DNA from: Brevibacillus antibioticus
GTDB taxonomy: Bacteria; Bacillota; Bacilli; Brevibacillales; Brevibacillaceae
Length of the DNA stretch: 64,000 nucleotides
Direction: 5' to 3'
Assembly (NCBI RefSeq): GCF_005217615.1
Contig: NZ_SZNK01000001.1
Span: 1,879,501-1,943,500, forward strand
Part shown: positions 8,054 through 19,461 of the stretch, piece by piece
How the letters are laid out: every line of letters begins with the position of its first letter
Position numbering within the stretch: the first letter of the stretch is position 1
Program-made: the position numbers and the translations under genes
Notes under the pieces: generated by a model
What the model saw: only the letters and a program-made list of their open reading frames with translations
The model's database searches: none
Told to the model about the DNA's origin: nothing

Positions 8054-9292
8054 TTAAAACTTCATGAAAGTAATCGTAAATCTTGTAAAGCTATCTTTCT
8101 CACTCTCTACTTTAATCAAGGCATGATGTGCTTCGATAATGGCTTTGACTAACGCCAACCCAATCCCTGTCGAATCATGTTTTTTAGATCCTGTTGCTTT
8201 GTAAAATCGATCAAAAATATGCGATAAATCTTTAGGTACAATTCCTTCTCCAAAGTCTTGAATCACCAACTCCGTATAGATCGGCGTATCTTTTATTTGA
8301 ATCATGATTGGGCTGCTGGGTTTGGAATGCTCGATCGCATTCTTCAGCAGGTTCAACAAAGCTTCCTGCATCCATAGTTTATCGTGGGCAACGACGATTT
8401 CCTTCGGCGCATCCCAGTTAATCGCAATATGCTTATCACTGATCATGCCTGTCAAGCGATCCAAAACTTCCTCGATCGTCTCCACCAAATTAGCTGGCTC
8501 TTTATCAAATGAAATAGCTCTCGCGTCGATTTTTGCTACCTTTAACAAATTTTGAATTAAGACATTCATTCTGGAAATTTGAACTTCATTATTTTGCAGG
8601 AGTTGAACTTGCTGCTGGCGAGGCAGTTCTGCATTCAACAACATTTCATTGTAGATGGATATCGTTGAAAGCGGCGTTTTTAATTGATGGGAGATATCTT
8701 GCAGCATTTGTGCTAAAAACTCTTTCTCTTCCAGAAGATCCTGCATGCTTTTTCGAATAATATCTTTCATGGAACGAAAGGAAGCCGCTAGTTTAGCAAG
8801 ATCCCCTTCTTTATTTTCATTGATGACTACCGTGTAGTCCCCAACGATTATTTTTTTAGCTGCAGAAGTAAGTTGTCTAATTTTATGAAAGACCATCTTG
8901 TGTTGCAAATAGCTTGCACCTAGCAGCATCAATCCGAAACAAAACAATCCCCAATAAATCAATTGATTATGGCTGGAAATATGTTTATTTAATAAGGGAA
9001 AAAGCTCTGATTCCAAATCTTCATATAATCCATACTGCCTAAAAATCTCTCTTCCTTTTTCCTGATATGCACTTGAATAAGATGCGTGACTTGTTAAGAC
9101 TTTCATAATTTCCGCTTCATTCTCTGGATTTTGTTCAACCAATCTAGCTGTAATCTCACCCCAGGTTGTAATGGTGTCTCTTTTCAAAGCATCATAAAAC
9201 AGTTGGTGTGCAATAAACTGGTAAATAGTAACTAGAGATAACAGAACGGCCAGTACCGTCATATACCCTTTCCATTCGGTATTCTTCATCAT
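8054..9292 (-). CDS. Sensor histidine kinase (HAMP, HisKA, HATPase)
   Basis: The 412-residue protein has one membrane helix near residues 10-30, an extracytoplasmic part of about 85 residues, a second helix near 115-137, a HAMP linker, the phosphorylated His in DISHQLKTPLST, an N-box (NLLKNAIEH) and ATP-lid motifs (DFGEGIVPKDLSHIFDRFY, STGIGLALV). It starts one base after the response regulator stop, so the pair is translationally coupled. With the ABC transporter upstream this is the classic arrangement of antimicrobial-peptide-sensing systems in Bacillales, but the sizeable sensor loop differs from the short loop of BceS kinases. The signal is unknown. Confidence 0.9.
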   Translation of the reverse strand: MMKNTEWKGYMTVLAVLLSLVTIYQFIAHQLFYDALKRDTITTWGEITARLVEQNPENEAEIMKVLTSHASYSSAYQEKGREIFRQYGLYEDLESELFPLLNKHISSHNQLIYWGLFCFGLMLLGASYLQHKMVFHKIRQLTSAAKKIIVGDYTVVINENKEGDLAKLAASFRSMKDIIRKSMQDLLEEKEFLAQMLQDISHQLKTPLSTISIYNEMLLNAELPRQQQVQLLQNNEVQISRMNVLIQNLLKVAKIDARAISFDKEPANLVETIEEVLDRLTGMISDKHIAINWDAPKEIVVAHDKLWMQEALLNLLKNAIEHSKPSSPIMIQIKDTPIYTELVIQDFGEGIVPKDLSHIFDRFYKATGSKKHDSTGIGLALVKAIIEAHHALIKVESEKDSFTRFTITFMKF

Positions 9293-9293
9293 C

Positions 9294-9992
9294 TTACTCT
9301 CTACTCACATCCTTATTCCACCGGTAACCTAATCCTCTTTGGGTGACGATAAACTCCGGATTTTTGGGGTCATCTTCCACTTTATCTCGTAGACGCTTAA
9401 TGTATACAGATAGCGTATTTTCATCAAAAAAAGCATCTTCTCCTTCCGATACTTTCATCAGGAGATCATCTCTTTTTAGTGCTTTATGGGCGTTCATCAT
9501 GAAAGTTAGCAGAAGCTTGTATTCAAGATTGGTTAATGGAATGCTTTCCTGATTTCTATAAACCTTGACGAGATTCGTATCTATTTTTATATTTTCAGAT
9601 GCTAAGGTGATAGAGGAATTTTCCAACCTGCTACGTTTGCGCAATTGCACTTTCACTCTGGACATGAATTCCTTGACTCGGAAAGGTTTCGTTATATAAT
9701 CGTCCCCGCCAATATCTAAGCCCATGACTATATTTGCTTCTTCATCCAAGGCCGTTAAGAAAATAATAACCGATGAATCGTTTTGTTTTTTGAAATGCAG
9801 ACATAAATCATAGCCATTTCCATCTGGAAGGCCAACATCTAGGATCGCTAAATCAAAAGTATGATGATCAAACTGGTGTTTCGCTTCTTTTACACTAGAG
9901 GCTCTGACTACCGCATAACCTTCATTTCTCAATGAAAATTCGATGGCTAGACCAAGCGCCTCATCATCTTCCACAAGCAATATTTTATGCAA
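9294..9992 (-). CDS. OmpR/PhoB-family response regulator
   Basis: The 232-residue protein has a receiver domain (acidic pair EDD at 8-10, phosphoacceptor Asp in LAILDVGLPDGNGYD, Lys in YITKPF) and a C-terminal winged helix (LTNLEYKLLLTFMMN, LSVYIKRLRDKVEDDPKNPEFIVTQRGLGYRW). It is the partner of the adjacent kinase and lies 53 bp after the permease gene. A natural target is the promoter of the operon near 13500-13610, where a symmetric site is present. Confidence 0.92.
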   Translation of the reverse strand: MHKILLVEDDEALGLAIEFSLRNEGYAVVRASSVKEAKHQFDHHTFDLAILDVGLPDGNGYDLCLHFKKQNDSSVIIFLTALDEEANIVMGLDIGGDDYITKPFRVKEFMSRVKVQLRKRSRLENSSITLASENIKIDTNLVKVYRNQESIPLTNLEYKLLLTFMMNAHKALKRDDLLMKVSEGEDAFFDENTLSVYIKRLRDKVEDDPKNPEFIVTQRGLGYRWNKDVSRE

Positions 9993-10045
9993 GGTTGTCC
10001 TCTCAATCCGAATAGCCCGACTATAAAATAGCCAGGCCCATTCTA

Positions 10046-12040
10046 TTATTGTTCCCTGATCACATCGATAAGATTATCTTGTTGGATTTTTCTCAGTGGT
10101 AGCAGAACAGATAAAAAGCTGATGAACAAAGCTGAAACAAACGTAATGAGACAAGCTTTGTACGGGATCGTCCATTCAACCCTCAAGACACCGGAAGCCG
10201 CCAAATAGATAATATAAGAAAGTATACAACCGAAAAAGATCCCTTGCAAACTTCCAGAAAAACCGTAAATCAGCGCTTCATAGATGATCATTCTTTTCAA
10301 ATCCCTTTGTGACATGCCTATAGATTTTAACGCAGCGAGTTCTTTTCGTCTGATGATGATGCTGATCGTAATCGTATTCAGGATATTGAGACTGCCAATC
10401 AAAGAAATGACTGTGATAAAACTGTATACCAGCACTTTTATGACGAGCTCCGAATCTTTCTTCACTTTATTCTCATCGGTGTAATTCACAATGGTAATGG
10501 CGTGTTTTTTGCCAATAGACTCCTCGATGTGAGCAACAGTTGCAAGTGATTGAGTCTTATCCTTCAAATCGATTTCAAAACGGAGGTCCTGTTCCTTCAC
10601 TCCGGATACATTTTCAACAGACTTCAAAAGCGCCAAAATTTGCTGGCGTTCTGCTGAAAAATTTTCATGATCTTGTTCCAGATAGACGGATAGATCTGAT
10701 TTCGTGGATAAGCCCTTCATATATTTGGATGCAAATGCGATATCCATCATAGACGAGAAAGTAATAAACAATACACTGGATATAATGATAGATAGAATCG
10801 TAATGGTATAACGATTTTTATTTCTTTTGACATTTTTCAAGGCTAGGCTCAAGGGAAAAGATAACGGCTTTCTCAGCACGATATTCTTGTGTTTTTTGAT
10901 CGCCTCTTTTTTAATGGACAACCTGCTGCTGATGGCCAGCAGTGGGGATATTCTGCCCGCAAAATAAGCCGGATAATAACTGGACGCTAGTACAGCCGTC
11001 AGCGTAATGATTGAACTGATAAATAAAATCCGCCAATCGATATGAAAGAAAGAAACATCTGCACCATCTTCTAAAATGAGCGAGAAAATGGATTGGAGAG
11101 CAGCAACTGCCAATATGCTACATACAAGTCCAACCGGTATGGCGATAACAGCCAGCACAGCAGCTTCTCTCATCACGATTTGTCTAATTTGCTTTCGCGT
11201 AGCGCCGATGCTTCGGAGCAAGCCAAACTGCTTCATTCGCTCTACGACGCTGATTTGAAAAGCGTTGTATATCACAACAACTGTCGCGATCACAACAATA
11301 CTGATGGCGATGACGAGCACGGCCAAAATCGATTGATTCGATCCCGGTTTCAAAACTTTGATCAATTCTTCATTGATAACCAGATTCTCGTCTTCTGTAA
11401 GTGATTTTATCTCCTCTAAAACCTCTTTAAAGTTCCCTTTCTCGTTTATTTCGGCTAAGATCCTACCCTCTCCCATAGCAAAATCATGTTTATAGGTTAG
11501 GAAACGGCCCACTTTATTTTTCTGAGTGAACGCGCGATTATCCAGTAAACCAACCAGTTGATAGGTTTGACCATCGAATGCAAATGAGTTGCCGATCTGC
11601 AGACCCTTTTTCATATAAGGAAGCGTCCATGAATCGACAACTGCTTCACGGTCATTGGCTGGTAATCTGCCATCAACGAGACTGTAGGTTAAAAACTCCA
11701 TGGCGCTATGATCAGCGAAATTCTTTTGAACAGAAACATCTCCATCTCCAACCGGAACGATCCCGCCCTGAGACATCAAACCATACGAAGCTATTTGGGG
11801 ATTATATTTGATTTTGTTTACTAGTGCTTCATCGTAATTGGAAATACCGATATGAAAAGAAAAGCCGTTTAACTTCTTGACGTTCTCGATTTGGGATAGT
11901 TGTGATCCTTTCATAAAAAGGCCGACTGTGGAAATTAATGCTACAGAGAGTATGATTCCGATCAAAGTCAAAATTGTTCGTTTCATATTCCCCTTTAAAT
12001 ACCTGCTGCTTAATTGTTTATAGCTGCTGACCAAAATCAT
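10046..12040 (-). CDS. ABC transporter permease with two FtsX domains
   Basis: The 664-residue protein has an N-terminal helix, a periplasmic-type MacB-like region (about 40-230), three helices forming the first FtsX domain (about 235-365, with RMKQFGLLRSIGATRKQIRQI), a second extracytoplasmic part (about 420-520) and a second FtsX domain (RRKELAALKSIGMSQRDLKRM). This duplicated architecture is used by mechanotransmission or extrusion systems such as peptide-antibiotic resistance and lipoprotein export. It pairs with the ATPase 18 bp upstream. GGAGGAG lies just before the ATG. The substrate is unknown. Confidence 0.9.
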   Translation of the reverse strand: MILVSSYKQLSSRYLKGNMKRTILTLIGIILSVALISTVGLFMKGSQLSQIENVKKLNGFSFHIGISNYDEALVNKIKYNPQIASYGLMSQGGIVPVGDGDVSVQKNFADHSAMEFLTYSLVDGRLPANDREAVVDSWTLPYMKKGLQIGNSFAFDGQTYQLVGLLDNRAFTQKNKVGRFLTYKHDFAMGEGRILAEINEKGNFKEVLEEIKSLTEDENLVINEELIKVLKPGSNQSILAVLVIAISIVVIATVVVIYNAFQISVVERMKQFGLLRSIGATRKQIRQIVMREAAVLAVIAIPVGLVCSILAVAALQSIFSLILEDGADVSFFHIDWRILFISSIITLTAVLASSYYPAYFAGRISPLLAISSRLSIKKEAIKKHKNIVLRKPLSFPLSLALKNVKRNKNRYTITILSIIISSVLFITFSSMMDIAFASKYMKGLSTKSDLSVYLEQDHENFSAERQQILALLKSVENVSGVKEQDLRFEIDLKDKTQSLATVAHIEESIGKKHAITIVNYTDENKVKKDSELVIKVLVYSFITVISLIGSLNILNTITISIIIRRKELAALKSIGMSQRDLKRMIIYEALIYGFSGSLQGIFFGCILSYIIYLAASGVLRVEWTIPYKACLITFVSALFISFLSVLLPLRKIQQDNLIDVIREQ

Positions 12041-12058
12041 TCTCCTCCAGTCTTTTGA

Positions 12059-12775
12059 CTAATTCGCAGCAAGCCGTTGGTCTGAAATGATCGTACCGTC
12101 TTCTATCGTGATGATCCGGTCAGAAGCCGAAGCAATCGCAAGATCGTGCGTAATCAAGACAATGGTTTGATTGTATTTCCTGGCAGTCAATCGTAATAAA
12201 TCCATGACTTCCTTCGTATTTCGTGTATCCAGATTACCTGTGGGCTCATCCGCCAAAATCAAATGCGGCCGATTCATTAAGGCTCTGCCGATGGAGACCC
12301 GTTGCTGTTGACCGCCCGATAATTCGGAAGGCAAGTGGTCTTTTCGTTCATGGAGACCCAGGATTTCAATCAGTTCATCCAAATACGTCATATCTATCGG
12401 TTCATCATCCAATAACGTGGGCAACGCGATATTTTCCTGGACATTCAATACCGGGATCAAATTAAAAAATTGAAAAATAAACCCGACTTTTCTTCTTCTA
12501 AATATCGAAAGCTCATCATCTGTATAATCGTAAATATTATGATCCCCAATGAATACTTGTCCTGAAGTTGGACGATCCAACCCGCCTAAAATATGCAGCA
12601 GTGTACTTTTACCAGAGCCGGAAACACCAACGATGGAAACAAACTCTCCTTGCTGAATCGACAGGTGAATCCCTTTTAAGGCATCCACCCTGCTATTTCC
12701 TTCCCCATAACTTTTCACCACGTTTTCCATTCGTACAACTTCCACACAGCTCATCCTCTCATCACTCAAACTCAA
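12059..12775 (-). CDS. ABC transporter ATPase (MacB/LolD type)
   Basis: The 238-residue protein has Walker [22 protein letters not shown]-loop [18 protein letters not shown], signature [15 protein letters not shown], Walker [13 protein letters not shown] and the H-loop ITHDL. The sequence matches the FtsE/LolD/MacB subgroup that works with FtsX-type permeases. Its TTG start overlaps the stop of the upstream gene. A later ATG (reading MSCVEVV, or MENVVKSYG) could be the true start. It energises the neighbouring permease. Confidence 0.93.
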   Translation of the reverse strand: MSLSDERMSCVEVVRMENVVKSYGEGNSRVDALKGIHLSIQQGEFVSIVGVSGSGKSTLLHILGGLDRPTSGQVFIGDHNIYDYTDDELSIFRRRKVGFIFQFFNLIPVLNVQENIALPTLLDDEPIDMTYLDELIEILGLHERKDHLPSELSGGQQQRVSIGRALMNRPHLILADEPTGNLDTRNTKEVMDLLRLTARKYNQTIVLITHDLAIASASDRIITIEDGTIISDQRLAAN

Positions 12776-13491
12776 TCTTGTACGTCTACGAAGTTTACTT
12801 TGTCTTCGCTATTTGCATATACGTCCCCGATTTCCTGTAAGACCTGGTTCACCTTATCTTTCTTCTTATAATCGAAGCTTCGATTTTCAAACTGGATCAA
12901 GGAGAGCGTAGACTCTGCTTCGGCTAATTGGTTGTAAGTCTGGTCGTCAACAATAACAAGATCAGCTTGTGGAATATACCCGATCCACATCTGATGTTTC
13001 ACATACGCAACAGGTACCATCTGGCCGTTCAAATCGATTTGGTTATTCTTCATTTCATAATCACTTAAAGAGTAAAACAGATTTTGACCATTCGATAATT
13101 GTTTGATGCTGGTGACAGGGTCTGAAATAATGGATGAGCTGTCTGGATCTTGTCTAGCTCTGAGAATCCCCTTTTTGACGAATTGCTCAGCTGTGGATCG
13201 AGTAACAACTGAATACTTGATATCTCTTGTTTCAAATTCTTGACCCGTTTCTTTCTGATCTTGCTCTGACAATTTCGTCACTTTTTTCGTTGTAACCAAT
13301 TTCATTTTGTAGTCAATCGTCTGTTTGGTGTTCTCTTTATACAACTCCTTGACCTTATTCGCATCGTTTTCTGTGCCAATAACGAGCACGCCATCGACCG
13401 CTTGTGATGGACCTTCTACAAATCGTTTTACTCCGAATCCAATCCCTGCAAAAATAACAATAACCACCAAGAAACCTATTACTTTTTTCAT
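12772..13491 (-). CDS. Membrane-anchored extracytoplasmic protein of unknown function, ABC operon
   Basis: The 239-residue protein begins MKKVIGFLVVIVIFAGIGFG, a single N-terminal membrane segment without a lipobox cysteine. The rest is hydrophilic and probably outside the membrane. It resembles, from memory only, the BA_5634-type proteins that accompany ABC transporters in Bacillus. It is the first gene of the operon and overlaps the ATPase start by four bases, so it may be an accessory subunit or ligand-binding partner of the transporter. A TATAAT -10 element lies at 13526-13531 upstream. No catalytic motif was seen. Confidence 0.75.
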   Translation of the reverse strand: MKKVIGFLVVIVIFAGIGFGVKRFVEGPSQAVDGVLVIGTENDANKVKELYKENTKQTIDYKMKLVTTKKVTKLSEQDQKETGQEFETRDIKYSVVTRSTAEQFVKKGILRARQDPDSSSIISDPVTSIKQLSNGQNLFYSLSDYEMKNNQIDLNGQMVPVAYVKHQMWIGYIPQADLVIVDDQTYNQLAEAESTLSLIQFENRSFDYKKKDKVNQVLQEIGDVYANSEDKVNFVDVQD

Positions 13492-13583
13492 CTTAACTGC
13501 TCCCTTATAAACTATTTATGTCTGGATTATAAACGAGACTTTCCTGCAATTGAATGACTCTTGTCTAACGATTTTGACCTTCT

Positions 13584-13603
13584 TTCTTACATTTTAGTAA
13601 GAA
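13584..13603. promoter_or_regulatory. Inverted repeat TTCTTAC-N6-GTAAGAA, candidate response-regulator site
   Basis: Perfect 7-bp arms flank ATTTTA about 100 bp upstream of the first gene of the ABC/two-component operon and 53-72 bp upstream of its predicted -10. Bce-type regulators bind TTAC-type dyads in this position, so this may be the autoregulatory site of the adjacent OmpR-family regulator. Confidence 0.45.
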
Positions 13604-13623
13604 TGGAGATGAGGGAAAATAAA

Positions 13624-13667
13624 AAGGCTATCCTCCAGTCATTGTTCATGACTTGTGGGACAGCCTT
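13624..13667 (-). terminator. Rho-independent terminator of katG
   Basis: Ten-base arms with one mismatch (AAGGCTATCC and GGACAGCCTT) enclose a further AGTCAT/ATGACT hairpin. On the minus strand the stem is followed by a run of T. It starts 15 bp after the katG stop. Confidence 0.85.
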
Positions 13668-13681
13668 CTCTACATTTTTGA

Positions 13682-15889
<2,208 letters not shown>

Positions 15890-15906
15890 TTAGATTAAGT
15901 ATTAGA

Positions 15907-15921
15907 TAAGAATCCTTCTAA
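15907..15921. promoter_or_regulatory. PerR-like box upstream of katG
   Basis: The 15-bp sequence read on the minus strand is TTAGAAGGATTCTTA, matching the Per-box consensus TTATAATNATTATAA at 10 of 14 defined positions with 7-1-7 symmetry. It is 36 bp upstream of the chosen katG start. PerR represses catalases in Bacillales and is inactivated by peroxide. A Fur-type reading is possible. Confidence 0.5.
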
Positions 15922-16121
15922 TTAATTTATATAGCAGTTAACAAGGGAAATCAACCTCTTTTTGCTTACGATAAAATATATGAACTCTTTCATTTTCCAT
16001 AGTATGCTGATTCTAACGTATGCATGGACCGGCTAGATTATGATCTTGTCACCAGCTCGTTAGCCTCTTTTCCTTACGGTTCCAGCTTGCGGTCAAGCTC
16101 CATTGTTCGGAATGGAAAACA

Positions 16122-16163
16122 AAAAGCCCACTATTCTCCCTGTAACGGAATGTGTGGGCTTTT
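16122..16163. terminator. Bidirectional terminator between katG promoter and serine hydrolase remnant
   Basis: AAAAGCCCAC and GTGGGCTTTT form a perfect 10-bp stem with A and T tails on both sides, 14 bp after the hydrolase stop. The rest of the 305-bp gap (15872-16176) holds the katG promoter region and nothing else recognised. Confidence 0.85.
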
Positions 16164-16176
16164 GTGCGTAACTGTC

Positions 16177-17822
16177 TTACTTGATTGTTATTTGAAATTC
16201 TGATCCTGGCGCACCAGCAAATACGATTGTTCCGCGCTTCGGCAGAGTCATTTTGTTATTGCCGCTAACGATGGAATAGTTGAGAGGGTATTCTCCTTCC
16301 TCATCATATACCGTGAAAGAACCCTCCTTTGGTAGTTTGACCGTCATCGTTTTGCCTTCTGCCTCTGCCGGGACGGTAAACCATTGGGCATGCCCGTTCG
16401 CCGGTACCTTCACCTTTGCGTGATTTCCAGCATGGATTGGTTTTACATTCGCCTCGCTGACAAGTATGTTGGCGTTTAGCTTCAAATATTCGATGCCGTC
16501 TTCCGTGTAGAACTGGGCTTCCGTCGTATCTCGACCTGCCAATCCTGGGATCTGGATCTGACTCGTCGCTGTATTCGGACCTGTGATCTTTTTGTCCTCC
16601 CAATAACCCGGTTGACCGTTGGGGAAGCTAATTTCGATTATCGGTTGCTCAAAGAAATAAGACTCGGAGGTGTATTTCTCGTTCACGAGATAGTACTTCT
16701 TGCCTTCCCGTTTTGCCCAAGCTTCGACGGTTTCCTTCGGCAGCACGTTGGCTTCTAGTTTCTCCGCCGCATACTCTGACAGGGCTAGCTGCCCAAATCC
16801 CGGCAATGTCGTATAGCTTCTCTTCCACAAATACGTGCGTCCGTTCTTCTCGGTGACGAAGGTGACCTTGGACGTTCCGTTCTCGTTGATAAAGCTTCCG
16901 TCTGAAGCATATAAATATTTCGTCTCCATATCGTCTAGCATGGACAACTTTCCGTCCTCGCTGATTTCTACTCGGAACTGCAAATCATTGCTGGCGTAAT
17001 AGCCTGCTGGGTTTATTACATCTTGGGGTATCTTGGTCTTCACTGGCTTACCGAATGATTTGTCCGGCTTGATGTTCTTGATTTCGCCTTTTACTTTCAG
17101 TGCTTGTAGCAGCAATTCACTTGCCAACAGTTGATTTGTGCCACTGTTGCCACCGGATGTTAACACGGCAGCTGCCATCCTTTTCTCAGGAAGCACAACG
17201 AGAGAAGCAGCATACACAGACAAGTCTCCGCCCTTGGCCAATCCCTTTATTCCGTAATATTGGAATACACCGAAAATGCTCCGGGGTCCGCCTTTAAGGT
17301 CTATTCAGACAACGCCTTCAGAAAGGTATCATGGGCATAGGTGTCATTATCCTCGAATAAAGAATCGCTCATTGATCCAGTTCCTCGCAGACCGGAGGAG
17401 TGATTCAATAGCATGCGCGGAGTAATGCACTTATACCGTTCGTCCTTCATCTTGAAATCGGTTATGTATTGGGCAACGGGAGTATCCAGATCAATTTTCC
17501 CTTCGTCTACCAATTTCATGACGGCTGCGGCCCCAAATACTTTGCTGACTGAACCGATCCCGTACATGGTATCCTTGGTCAGTGGCTTATCGTTCTTGCC
17601 GATCTGACCAGACACTGTGATTTTTCCGTTGTCAATTAGTGCATACTGAACGCTAAACGTTTTGGTGGAGTCGATAAGCAACGCAGCCTTCTCGGCAGCG
17701 GTTTTCGCCAATCCTTGGCTATCCGCAACCACAGGGGTAACGCTTGTAGCCATTGCTCCAGTTGGTGCCATCATAGTTAGGGCAAGTGTAGCGGATAGCA
17801 CCCAAGATTGCTTTTTCTTCAT
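16177..17822 (-). pseudogene. Broken serine hydrolase (beta-lactamase/PBP-like): stop codon plus internal deletion
   Basis: The gene starts well (GGAGGAA, ATG at 17822) with a signal peptide ([20 protein letters not shown]) and a beta-lactamase-type domain containing the SxxK motif in [10 protein letters not shown]. At 17301 an in-frame TAG follows KALSE, where a one-base change from CAG would continue as TLKADPGAFSVYSN, the YxN motif region. Right after that, near 17256, the reading jumps frame to YGIKGLAKGGDLSVYAASLVVLP, which belongs near the end of the catalytic domain. An internal segment of the domain is thus missing. The C-terminal 350 residues after this, a beta-rich region, are open. 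No active protein is expected. Confidence 0.85.
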
Positions 17823-17863
17823 GATAAATTCCTCCTGCAAATATAAGTCATGACATGGAATTC

Positions 17864-18610
17864 TCAGTCAGTTGAGTCCGGAGAAATCACTTCCCATTTT
17901 CCAAACAGTGTGAAACCCGCTGCCTTCGCCAATGCAGTAGACACATGGTTATCGAGTTGGCATCGGTACTGCGGTTCGTATCCTTGACCATAGGCGTATT
18001 TGCAGATGGAACGCACCACTTTGCGGGCGTGGCCTTTTCCTCTAAAGGACGTCAGCGTCAGTACACCAAGATCTGCAATTTGCACTTCCTTTTTCCATGG
18101 GTACATACTGGCAGCGCTGACCAGGCGATTTTGCTCAAAAGAACCGAACACTGCCCAGTGATCCAATTCAACATAAGCGTCATCCAAGTCTTGTTCCGAG
18201 GCGGATGATGTGAACTCGAAAAAAACCGACTCATCTTCCTCAGTTAGCCGGCGCAAGTCACCTTCGAGGTTTTCTTGCAACATTGCGTTCTTATCAGCTT
18301 TTGAAAAATAAAAAAGATAGTCTGCGCCATGCAGCGTGACGCCCGCTTCAATCAATTTCTGGCGAAAGATCGACTCAGACAAGGACTGTTGTTGAGAAAG
18401 GTCTATCTTATCAACCAGCGCAGGCGTCAATACCGCCATCACACGTCCGTCGGAGGTTTCCAGCACCATGACCCGACTGTCTTCTTCAAGTGCAGGGTTT
18501 ATAGCAACAGTAAAAGATTCGTCGCTATAGAGGACGTCACCGTTCAAAAATTGCTTCCGCCAAAAGTCAGTGATCGTTTGAGAAAATCCGGGTACAGTCA
18601 TTGTGTACAC
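17864..18610 (-). CDS. GNAT-family N-acetyltransferase
   Basis: The 248-residue protein has a C-terminal GNAT fold: the acetyl-CoA pyrophosphate loop reads [12 protein letters not shown], preceded by IADLGVLTL and followed by [20 protein letters not shown], typical of FR47-like members. The N-terminal 100 residues are a less conserved substrate domain. It overlaps the upstream methyltransferase by 13 bases, so both are cotranscribed; an internal ATG three codons in (reading MTVPGFSQ) would leave an overlap of only 4 bases. The substrate is not predictable. Confidence 0.85.
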   Translation of the reverse strand: MYTMTVPGFSQTITDFWRKQFLNGDVLYSDESFTVAINPALEEDSRVMVLETSDGRVMAVLTPALVDKIDLSQQQSLSESIFRQKLIEAGVTLHGADYLFYFSKADKNAMLQENLEGDLRRLTEEDESVFFEFTSSASEQDLDDAYVELDHWAVFGSFEQNRLVSAASMYPWKKEVQIADLGVLTLTSFRGKGHARKVVRSICKYAYGQGYEPQYRCQLDNHVSTALAKAAGFTLFGKWEVISPDSTD

Positions 18611-19203
18611 TTCCTTAATACAAGCTGAATGACATGGGCTAAACCATTGTGCGCCTTACCTGCCACACGCTCTTGTTCACCATAGAAGAAATGGATCACC
18701 TCATGACCTTCGCACCAAGCAAGAATATCTTTGGGATCATATAGCATTTCAATTTCTGGAGGGCCGCCCGTCCTATACTTTACTTGTTCCTTGGAGAAGA
18801 CCTCAAGCATCAGAAGTCCTTTGGGCTTTATCGCCTTTTTCATTTTATTAAGAACCGAGGTCTGCGCTTCTTTATGAAAATGTCCATATACCATAATGGC
18901 GGCGTCATATTCCTCACGCGGGACATCTTCCTCCAAAAGGTCAATTTTTTGGGTCTGTACGTCAACGCCATGCTTCCGAGCCAGTTTTTTCGTTTTCTGC
19001 AAGCCGCTCTCCGCATAGTCAATCGCTGTCACAATATGATTTCTTTTTGCTAGAAAAACAGCATTCCGGCCTTCACCCTCTGCAAACGCAATCACTTTTT
19101 GACCTTGTTCTAGCCGAAACGCTTGTTGTTGAATAAAAACGTTAGGTTCTTCCCCGTAATAATATTCATCCGAATGAAACCTCTCATTCCAAATATTCCC
19201 CAT
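18598..19203 (-). CDS. SAM-dependent methyltransferase (class I, TehB-like)
   Basis: The 201-residue protein has the Rossmann motif I as KVIAFAEGEGRNAVFLA, an acidic residue binding the SAM ribose in VTAIDYAESGL, and motif IV as YDAAIMVYGHF. This pattern fits small-molecule methyltransferases of the tellurite-resistance/thiopurine type. The start at 19203 has AAAGGAGG nine bases before it; 18 extra codons upstream to 19257 lack such a site. It is cotranscribed with the GNAT and lies divergent from a MerR regulator 258 bp away. Confidence 0.85.
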   Translation of the reverse strand: MGNIWNERFHSDEYYYGEEPNVFIQQQAFRLEQGQKVIAFAEGEGRNAVFLAKRNHIVTAIDYAESGLQKTKKLARKHGVDVQTQKIDLLEEDVPREEYDAAIMVYGHFHKEAQTSVLNKMKKAIKPKGLLMLEVFSKEQVKYRTGGPPEIEMLYDPKDILAWCEGHEVIHFFYGEQERVAGKAHNGLAHVIQLVLRKCTQ

Positions 19204-19394
19204 GTTCACCAACCTCCTTTGATTAAATGCAATCATGATGGTAGATTTCTGTTGCATGTGTGCAGAGAACGCCGTGGTGATTTTAAATGACTATTATAGA
19301 GTTATTATATCCATGATAACTTTGAAACAGATGGCGTGTCAAGGTCAATGACAGGTCAGATCACCTACTCAAGAGCCTTTCTTTAACCTACCTC

Positions 19395-19425
19395 TTGACC
19401 TTAGGTCTGACCTAAGGTGTATGGT
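19395..19425 (+). promoter_or_regulatory. MerR-type promoter with 21-bp operator in a 19-bp spacer
   Basis: The -35 TTGACC (19395-19400) and -10 TATGGT (19420-19425) are 19 bp apart, too far for normal use. Overlapping the -35 is a perfect dyad ACCTTAGGTC-T-GACCTAAGGT (19398-19418). An over-long spacer containing a dyad is the hallmark of promoters that MerR-family activators untwist. The merR gene starts 37 bp downstream, so the regulator activates itself. Confidence 0.8.
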
Positions 19426-19461
19426 TGAGATATTCCACCACATCTCTAGGGAGTAACGTTT

